From Sporomusaceae bacterium UBA1887 (GTDB lineage: Bacteria; Bacillota; Negativicutes; Sporomusales; DSM-15969): a stretch of DNA of 9,165 nucleotides. The stretch covers positions 16,841 to 26,005 of the forward strand of contig DDHB01000057.1 of assembly GCA_002337925.1 (NCBI GenBank). Direction: 5' to 3'. The notes beneath the pieces are model-generated. The model was not told the origin of the DNA. It did not search any database and worked only from the letters and a program-made list of their open reading frames with translations. Shown here one piece after another: positions 4,732 through 9,165 of the stretch (positions within the stretch are counted from its first letter, which is position 1; the number at the start of each line of letters is the position of its first letter). The position numbers and the translations under genes were made by a program.

Positions 4732-7632
4732 TTACTCCTTTGTATGCGAAGTGCATGCTACGATTTCTTGTAATACCGTGAGTTCTTGCTCTAATTCGCC
4801 CAATATCCGTAATAGAAGGTGGATATCTTGCTGTTCTGATAAGCTTTCAGCATACTTGGCTAACTCATACGTGTGCTTGGCTCCGATCGTCGCCGCGATA
4901 CTTTTGATGCCGTGCATTTCATCAAAAAAGCGTAGGCCGTCCTTCAACTCCAGCGCTTGTCTGAGATTCTGCAGACTGCGAGCCATGTCTTGCAAAAAGT
5001 CAGTGGTGAGTTCTTCTGCTAAGTCGGTACGCTGGTCTACAGCCTGCAGCAGCTGTTGGTAATCCAGAGAGAGATACTGATTTTCCAGTATGGAGGATGG
5101 AACTGCAGCAGCGCTGGCTGTTTGGGCTGCACCTAATTGTGCTTCAATCGCATTGTAAAGCTGATCTTTATGAAATGGTTTAGGAATATAGTCATTCATT
5201 CCGGCCAGTAAACATTTGTTTTGATCTGCAGGCAGGATATGCGCCGTCATCGCAATGATGGGGATGGCAGGGTTTAGCACATGCGATTGACCGCTGCGGA
5301 TAGCCCTGGTTACATCCAGACCGCTGATGCCAGGCATTTGAACATCCATTAATACGGCATCATAGTGGACAGCAGCCAAGGCAGTGAGCGCTTCTGCTCC
5401 GCTAGCTGCGGTTGTCGCCTGGTAGCCGCCTTTGTGCAGGACGGCAAGCGTTAATTTCCGGTTTATTTCATGGTCATCTACGACCAAAATATGAAACTTA
5501 TTGGCGGGCAGCTTCGCGCTTGGAGGGGAGGAAATATCCGTCAGAACATTGGCGGTTACCACAGAATCGTGAGATTTCGTTAAGGTGGTGGTAAACCAAA
5601 AGGTAGAACCTTTGTCGAGCGAACTAATAACACCAATGTCTCCGCCCATTAGGTGGACTAATTTTTGTGAAATGGCGAGTCCCAGCCCTGTTCCGCCATA
5701 ATGACGTGAAATAGAGGAGTCTCCTTGTGTGAAGGAAGAAAACAACTGACGTTGTTGTTCGGAGCTGATGCCAATACCTGAATCGGTCACGCCGATGCGC
5801 AGGGTTAGGGTAGTACTCGTTTGGCCCTCGATGGTTACATCGACGGACACCGCACCTCGCTGGGTGAATTTAATGCCATTGCCAATCAAGTTCAAGAGGA
5901 TCTGCCGTAAGCGATAGGGATCACCAATGAGCCATTGACTGGCATCCTTGGCTACATTCCAAGTAAGCTGGAGACCCTTCTTCTTGCTTTGGGGGATTAA
6001 AATAGTCGTGGCATCGCGGATGACGCTCGCAATTTGCAGGGGGAGAGCTTCTAAATATGTTTTTTCAGCCTCGAGTTTGGAGTAATCTAAAATATTATTA
6101 ATGAGAGACAGCAGCATTTGCGCTGATGAATGAATTAACTCCAGCTTTTCTCGTACTTCACATGCTAATTTTGTATCAAGCAAGTATTCGGAAATGCCAA
6201 TAATACCATTCATCGGCGTCCGTAATTCATGAGTCATGACGGCAAGAAATTCACTCTTGGCGCGATTGGCATCTTCGGCGGCGGTCTTGGCTTCACTCAG
6301 CTGCTGAGTCTGCTCACTGACCATTTGTTCCAGCTGGGTACGATGCTTAATTAATTCATTCTCTTTCATTTCTAATTCGTGAGAGTATACAAGCAACTTG
6401 CTATGGGTGCGGGCAAAACGCTGCATCAAAAGGAAGATGAGCGTCAGGATGAACAGTAACATGCCGATATGGACCACTTTGAAGGGCAGTAACCGAAAGT
6501 GAATGCTGCCAACAACGTCAAGTAAAGCGGCAATGAAAAATAGCACAAACCCAAAAGCAAACAAACGAGCATCTTGATTTTTTTGCCGAAGCTGCTGTGC
6601 CGTTACCCAGAACAGACCGGCAAGGGTGATGAGCTCTAAGTAGTTAAAATAAGTGACTGTGCGAATGAGCGGATAGAGAGAAAGCTGGTCAGCCAGTATG
6701 GCCCCACTTAAAAAAACAACATTGATCAGCCACAGAATGCGGAGTAGATATTCTCGCCCTGCATTGAGTAAGCTGGCGAGAAAGGCTACTATCCATAACG
6801 GTAAGCTATATAGCGATAGTAAGTCTAAGTAGGTCCAGAACAATGGCTGCGGCAATATGAGCAGCTTAATCTTCGTTTGCGTTAGTGTGTAGAGGCCCAT
6901 CGCAAGGGCAAAGAGACTAAAGTACAGGTATTCTGCCAGCTTTCGCCCCCAGAAATAAGTGGCGAGGTATAAGGCGCCGGCAAGCAGGAAAAAGAAGGCA
7001 CAAAAGGCGGCAAAAAGATCCTTTTGTAATATCTGTAATTTAAGGGATTGTCCATTAATCAATAAGGGTTTACCGATAAGACCGATTGTTTCATCTTCAG
7101 AATAAATACGCAAGAATAAAGTCTGACCGCTCCATTCAGGCTGTAACGGCAGTAAGTGCCAGCTCCAGCCTAGAAACCGGCGTTCTTCTAATTGGTCTAA
7201 GTTACCAAAGGTATAAATTTTTTCTCCCTGCACATAGGCTTCAAAAAGTTGGTCAATACCTGGCAGGTAAAGGGAATCTGATATCGAAGTAACTGTGGGT
7301 AACGATATCGCAAGCCAAACAAAATGATCGTTACTAACTGAAAGAGGTTGTTGAAAACTAAACTGCGGCAGCCAGCTGGATGTTCCGCCCGGTGGTTCCG
7401 CTAGCCAAGACAGTGTTCCATCCGAATTTCTGGGGCTATCACCCCACCGGTAATACCAGTTTGTCGTTAATTCGCTTTGTGTCGTCTCAATAGCAGGAAG
7501 TGAGGAAGGTTGTTCCTGCAGATCCCAAGAGGGGATATCGATGGAAAAAAGGAAAACACAGATGGCAATGATCGCTAAGATTGCTGGCAGGCGAACATTG
7601 CGTTCAATACAAAGAAATGAAGGAAATTGCAC
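4732..7632 (-). CDS. Hybrid sensor histidine kinase, 7TM-HisKA-HATPase-REC-Hpt
   Basis: A 966-aa protein from GTG 7630-7632. GGAGGAG at 7641-7647 lies 8 nt upstream of it, which favours this start over an in-frame TTG 30 bp further out. Order of parts: N-terminal membrane helix (about 15-33); extracytoplasmic beta-rich domain (about 35-200) resembling the jelly-roll 7TMR-DISM extracellular domain; seven further membrane helices (about 203-405); coiled coil (410-460); HisKA with H468 in MTHELRTPMN; HATPase with N585, DSGIGI (D617) and GGTGLGL; receiver with D763 in LMDVQMPG and K818 in IPKPF; C-terminal Hpt with H907 in MHGIKS. All phosphorelay residues are present. It is the first gene of the operon. 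Its Hpt can in principle pass phosphate to the REC-GGDEF protein encoded downstream. The ligand is unknown; the extracellular fold suggests a small molecule or carbohydrate. Confidence 0.95.
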   Translation of the reverse strand: MQFPSFLCIERNVRLPAILAIIAICVFLFSIDIPSWDLQEQPSSLPAIETTQSELTTNWYYRWGDSPRNSDGTLSWLAEPPGGTSSWLPQFSFQQPLSVSNDHFVWLAISLPTVTSISDSLYLPGIDQLFEAYVQGEKIYTFGNLDQLEERRFLGWSWHLLPLQPEWSGQTLFLRIYSEDETIGLIGKPLLINGQSLKLQILQKDLFAAFCAFFFLLAGALYLATYFWGRKLAEYLYFSLFALAMGLYTLTQTKIKLLILPQPLFWTYLDLLSLYSLPLWIVAFLASLLNAGREYLLRILWLINVVFLSGAILADQLSLYPLIRTVTYFNYLELITLAGLFWVTAQQLRQKNQDARLFAFGFVLFFIAALLDVVGSIHFRLLPFKVVHIGMLLFILTLIFLLMQRFARTHSKLLVYSHELEMKENELIKHRTQLEQMVSEQTQQLSEAKTAAEDANRAKSEFLAVMTHELRTPMNGIIGISEYLLDTKLACEVREKLELIHSSAQMLLSLINNILDYSKLEAEKTYLEALPLQIASVIRDATTILIPQSKKKGLQLTWNVAKDASQWLIGDPYRLRQILLNLIGNGIKFTQRGAVSVDVTIEGQTSTTLTLRIGVTDSGIGISSEQQRQLFSSFTQGDSSISRHYGGTGLGLAISQKLVHLMGGDIGVISSLDKGSTFWFTTTLTKSHDSVVTANVLTDISSPPSAKLPANKFHILVVDDHEINRKLTLAVLHKGGYQATTAASGAEALTALAAVHYDAVLMDVQMPGISGLDVTRAIRSGQSHVLNPAIPIIAMTAHILPADQNKCLLAGMNDYIPKPFHKDQLYNAIEAQLGAAQTASAAAVPSSILENQYLSLDYQQLLQAVDQRTDLAEELTTDFLQDMARSLQNLRQALELKDGLRFFDEMHGIKSIAATIGAKHTYELAKYAESLSEQQDIHLLLRILGELEQELTVLQEIVACTSHTKE
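4735..4741 (-). promoter_or_regulatory. RBS of the barrel gene inside the kinase 3' end
   Basis: AAAGGAG is made by the final Lys-Glu codons of the kinase gene and lies 7 nt before the GTG of the barrel gene. The kinase stop (4732-4734) is only 4 nt from that GTG, so translation of the two genes is probably coupled. Confidence 0.8.
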
Positions 7633-7640
7633 AGTGATAA

Positions 7641-7647
7641 CTCCTCC
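7641..7647 (-). promoter_or_regulatory. RBS that sets the kinase start at GTG 7632
   Basis: GGAGGAG at 8-nt spacing from GTG 7632. If translation began at the upstream TTG (7662), this strong site would lie inside the coding region and that TTG would have no visible Shine-Dalgarno. Confidence 0.75.
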
Positions 7648-7745
7648 AACAGCAAATCGCAAAAAATAACAATAACTATGTCATATTCTGTATAAAAAAG
7701 GAAAAAACCTCTTATGTTTACTGACTATCAATTACTATTTATTTT

Positions 7746-7773
7746 CGTATATGAATTAATGATTTGGTTACAA
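7746..7773 (-). promoter_or_regulatory. Weak candidate promoter of the kinase operon
   Basis: On the minus strand, TTGTAA (7768-7773) and TATACG (7746-7751) are 16 bp apart, each with four of six consensus bases. This would give a leader of about 105-110 nt. Other AT-rich hexamers nearby (for example TATACA closer to the gene) have no good -35. Confidence 0.25.
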
Positions 7774-7775
7774 CC

Positions 7776-7826
7776 ACCAAAAGAAGGATATGAACACATT
7801 GCGTAGTTCGTATCCTTCTTTTTGGT
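7776..7826. terminator. Long imperfect hairpin, probable two-way terminator
   Basis: Arm 7776-7795 (ACCAAAAGAAGGATATGAAC) pairs with arm 7806-7826 with one bulged base and one G-T pair, around a 10-nt loop. The core GAAGGATA/TATCCTTC is flanked by an A-run and by TTTTT, the usual form of a Firmicutes terminator. No obvious protein gene ends here, so the terminated transcript is unknown. Confidence 0.5.
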
Positions 7827-7872
7827 TTTCATGAAGAGAACGACCAAATGCTTACCATGTGCTTCGCAGACC

Positions 7873-7945
7873 TATCGTATGAAAGCCTCATATACCACAA
7901 CTATATGCCAGGTAAGACTATTGTCCTACAGGCTTTAGTATGATA
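7873..7945 (+). ncRNA. Candidate structured RNA, three-way junction (possible leader or sRNA)
   Basis: A 16-position closing helix joins 7873-7888 to 7930-7945, with 13 Watson-Crick pairs, two G-U pairs and one G-A mismatch; its perfect core is AAAGCCT/AGGCTTT. Inside lies a perfect 6-bp hairpin CATATA/TATATG (7889-7894/7902-7907, loop CCACAAC). A weaker hairpin GAC-TATT-GTC (7916-7925) follows. A strong terminator is 82 nt downstream, then the chemotaxis gene. The layout is like a riboswitch or a small RNA with its own terminator. I compared it by eye with the GEMM-I, GEMM-II, purine, TPP, fluoride and T-box cores and saw no match. The strand is assumed from the downstream terminator. No covariation evidence is available. 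Confidence 0.35.
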
Positions 7946-8071
7946 AATAGTAGGAATGAAAAAAATGTCGAAAAATTAGATATTTTGTTGAAGGAATTAT
8001 TAAATCCAGATAGAACAGAAGGAAGAAATAAGGAAGGCCCCTGCTTCTGGGGCCTTCCTTATTTTTGTTAA
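7940..8071 (+). CDS. Doubtful 43-aa ORF running through a terminator
   Basis: An ATG-to-TAA frame encodes MINSRNEKNVEKLDILLKEL and continues for 23 more residues. The first half could form a charged helix. There is no good Shine-Dalgarno before the ATG, which itself lies in the 3' arm of the candidate RNA fold. The last 14 codons lie on the terminator hairpin at 8027-8063, which is unusual for a real gene. It may be a relic, a leader peptide or chance. I do not recognise the sequence. Confidence 0.15.
   Translation: MINSRNEKNVEKLDILLKELLNPDRTEGRNKEGPCFWGLPYFC
8027..8063. terminator. Strong terminator upstream of the chemotaxis gene
   Basis: A perfect 15-bp stem AATAAGGAAGGCCCC/GGGGCCTTCCTTATT (8027-8041/8049-8063) with a 7-nt loop is followed by TTTTG. 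It ends 94 bp before the chemotaxis start codon. It either ends a short plus-strand transcript (see 7873-7945) or acts as an attenuator in the leader of the chemotaxis gene. Confidence 0.85.
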
Positions 8072-8142
8072 CGACATACAAAGGAGTGTGTAAACTTTGT
8101 CGTAAGTTCAGTAGTTATAAACAGCATGCTTTGGAAAGATTG

Positions 8143-8150
8143 AGGAGGAG
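8143..8150 (+). promoter_or_regulatory. RBS of the chemotaxis gene
   Basis: AGGAGGAG, 7 nt before ATG 8158. This is near-perfect complementarity to the 16S 3' end and fixes the start. A second AAAGGAG at 8080-8086 is not followed by a usable ORF. Confidence 0.85.
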
Positions 8151-8157
8151 AGTTACG

Positions 8158-9165
8158 ATGAATTGGCTTTCGAATGCTAAGATGGTCTATAAGTTAGGTG
8201 TGCTGGTTCTTATCGCGCTAGTAGCTTTAGGTGCGGTAGGATATACGGGGTATTATTATTTGCACCAAGCGAATAAATCGATGGACAACCTGTATGACAA
8301 CAGGCTGATTCCTGTTAAACTGTTAAATGATACCCGCGCCAATTCACATGCAACTGACGGAGCTGTATTGGAATTGATGCTCGCAACTGATGCGAAGAAG
8401 AACCAAGAATTAACAAACCAAATCGCATCCCTTTCGAAAAAAAACAATGAGAATCTAGCCATAATTGAAAAGTTACCGTTAGATGCAAAAGCGACAGAGT
8501 TATTGGGAAAAGTAAAAGCTGCGCAGCAAAACAATCGTGCAGTCCGAATCCAGGTTTTAGACTTAGCAAATCAAAATAAAAACATGGAAGCCTATGCGCT
8601 ATATGCCAATAAGTTAAGTTCGCTAACCATCGAATATACGGACAACTTACACAATCTTGCCGACTATTTTACCAAGCTGTCGGAACAAGCAAATGCAGAC
8701 AATGATAGGATGTTCGAGAATGCTACGAAGATATCAATTGGAAGTATTCTGATTGCATTTTTTGTATTGGGGTTGAGCGGATGGCTAATTACTAAATCCA
8801 TAACAAAACCCTTACAGTTCATGGTGCAAGCATGTGAAAGCTTGGCGGCAGGCGATTTCAGAGAGGGGCAGCAAAAACTGTCCAGAACTGATGAAATCGG
8901 CCAATTGGCGGATGCTCTAACTAAAATGCGAAGCAGTATGCAGATTCTTTTGAAGAAAATCACTGAATCGGCAGAACAGGTTGCGGCTTCCAGCGAGGAA
9001 CTTACTGCCAGTGCGGAGCAGTCCGCCCAAGCTACCACCCAAGTCGCAGCCACAATTAGTGAAGTCGCAGAAGGAACAGAAAAACAAGCAAAAGCTGTTG
9101 ACGATACTTCCGCTATTGTAGAGCAGATGTCTGCAGGGATTCAACAAGTTGCTGCAAATGCAAAT
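8158..9165 (+). CDS. Methyl-accepting chemotaxis protein, 3' partial
   Basis: The frame is open from ATG 8158 to the window end (336 residues visible), so the C-terminal signalling tip is missing. Residues 13-34 are the first membrane helix. About 36-188 form an extracytoplasmic, mostly helical domain rich in charged and Asn/Gln residues, fitting a four-helix-bundle (4HB_MCP) sensor. Residues 192-211 are the second membrane helix. A HAMP domain follows (about 211-264; ITKPL at its start, then DEIGQLADAL). The methyl-accepting coiled coil starts near 270 with AEQVAASSEELTASAEQSAQ and heptads of Ala/Ser/Thr/Glu. It would cluster at the cell pole and control CheA; its ligand is unknown. It is divergent from the kinase operon, separated by about 520 bp of non-coding DNA, and has a near-consensus RBS. 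Confidence 0.95.
   Translation, partial: MNWLSNAKMVYKLGVLVLIALVALGAVGYTGYYYLHQANKSMDNLYDNRLIPVKLLNDTRANSHATDGAVLELMLATDAKKNQELTNQIASLSKKNNENLAIIEKLPLDAKATELLGKVKAAQQNNRAVRIQVLDLANQNKNMEAYALYANKLSSLTIEYTDNLHNLADYFTKLSEQANADNDRMFENATKISIGSILIAFFVLGLSGWLITKSITKPLQFMVQACESLAAGDFREGQQKLSRTDEIGQLADALTKMRSSMQILLKKITESAEQVAASSEELTASAEQSAQATTQVAATISEVAEGTEKQAKAVDDTSAIVEQMSAGIQQVAANAN

Noticed and set aside
7633..7662. TTG start of the kinase giving 976 aa
   Set aside because: The 10 extra codons include the GGAGGAG site that serves GTG 7632, and the TTG has no RBS of its own.
7873..7945. tRNA or known riboswitch in the leader
   Set aside because: The length is near that of a tRNA, but there is no T-loop, anticodon stem or CCA. 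The conserved cores of GEMM-I/II, purine, TPP, fluoride riboswitches and the T-box were not seen.
8091..8121. Flagellar sigma-28 promoter for the chemotaxis gene
   Set aside because: TAAACTTT resembles the -35, but the -10 region lacks GCCGATAA at the required spacing. TATAAA at 8116-8121 has no good -35 either, so no promoter is called.
8256..9147. Several minus-strand ORFs opposite the chemotaxis gene
   Set aside because: They are antisense to a continuous receptor coding frame; Cys/Ser/Leu-rich products are typical of shadow frames.
1..9165. CRISPR arrays, insertion sequences, rRNA or tRNA genes
   Set aside because: No regularly spaced repeats, transposase-like frames, terminal inverted repeats or tRNA cloverleaf sequences were seen on reading both strands.

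Overview
The window suggests an anaerobic, diderm member of the Firmicutes, most likely Negativicutes (Sporomusaceae-like: Sporomusa, Pelosinus and relatives). The Firmicutes-like signs are strong AAAGGAG/GGAGGAG ribosome binding sites, frequent GTG starts, A-tract/hairpin/T-tract terminators and moderate-to-low GC. The diderm sign is an exported beta-barrel-like protein at 3804-4727 ending in a terminal Phe, as expected for an outer membrane protein. A double 4Fe-4S nitroreductase fits an anaerobe. The lineage is inferred; no rRNA or marker gene is present.

Left part (1-2460): a LysR regulator that enters from the left edge is followed by a terminator. A TetR regulator (minus) and a ferredoxin-nitroreductase (plus) are divergent. 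The 168 bp between their start codons holds two face-to-face promoters whose -10 boxes overlap, one palindrome on the -10 region, and two copies of the palindromic 9-mer CAACAGTTG flanking the promoters. This looks like a self-contained TetR-controlled redox or detoxification unit. The nitroreductase shares a two-way terminator with a converging small Cys-rich protein gene (2462-2695).

Central part (2866-7632, all minus): an apparent three-gene operon. In transcription order it encodes a 966-aa hybrid histidine kinase (extracellular domain, 7TM, HisKA, HATPase, REC, Hpt), a 307-aa outer-membrane-barrel candidate whose Shine-Dalgarno lies in the last codons of the kinase gene, and a REC-GGDEF diguanylate cyclase. 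A strong terminator follows. The plausible logic is an envelope-sensing phosphorelay (His, Asp, Hpt-His, then REC of the cyclase) that sets c-di-GMP, with an outer-membrane protein co-produced between the two signalling genes. This is the most interesting unit of the window.

Right part (7633-9165): about 520 bp without a convincing protein gene separate the kinase operon from a divergent methyl-accepting chemotaxis protein, cut by the window end. This gap holds a long imperfect hairpin/terminator, a predicted three-way-junction RNA fold (7873-7945), a very strong terminator (8027-8063) and a 43-codon ORF that reads through that terminator. The fold plus terminator ahead of the chemotaxis gene resembles a riboswitch or attenuator leader, or a small RNA, but I could not match it to a class I know.
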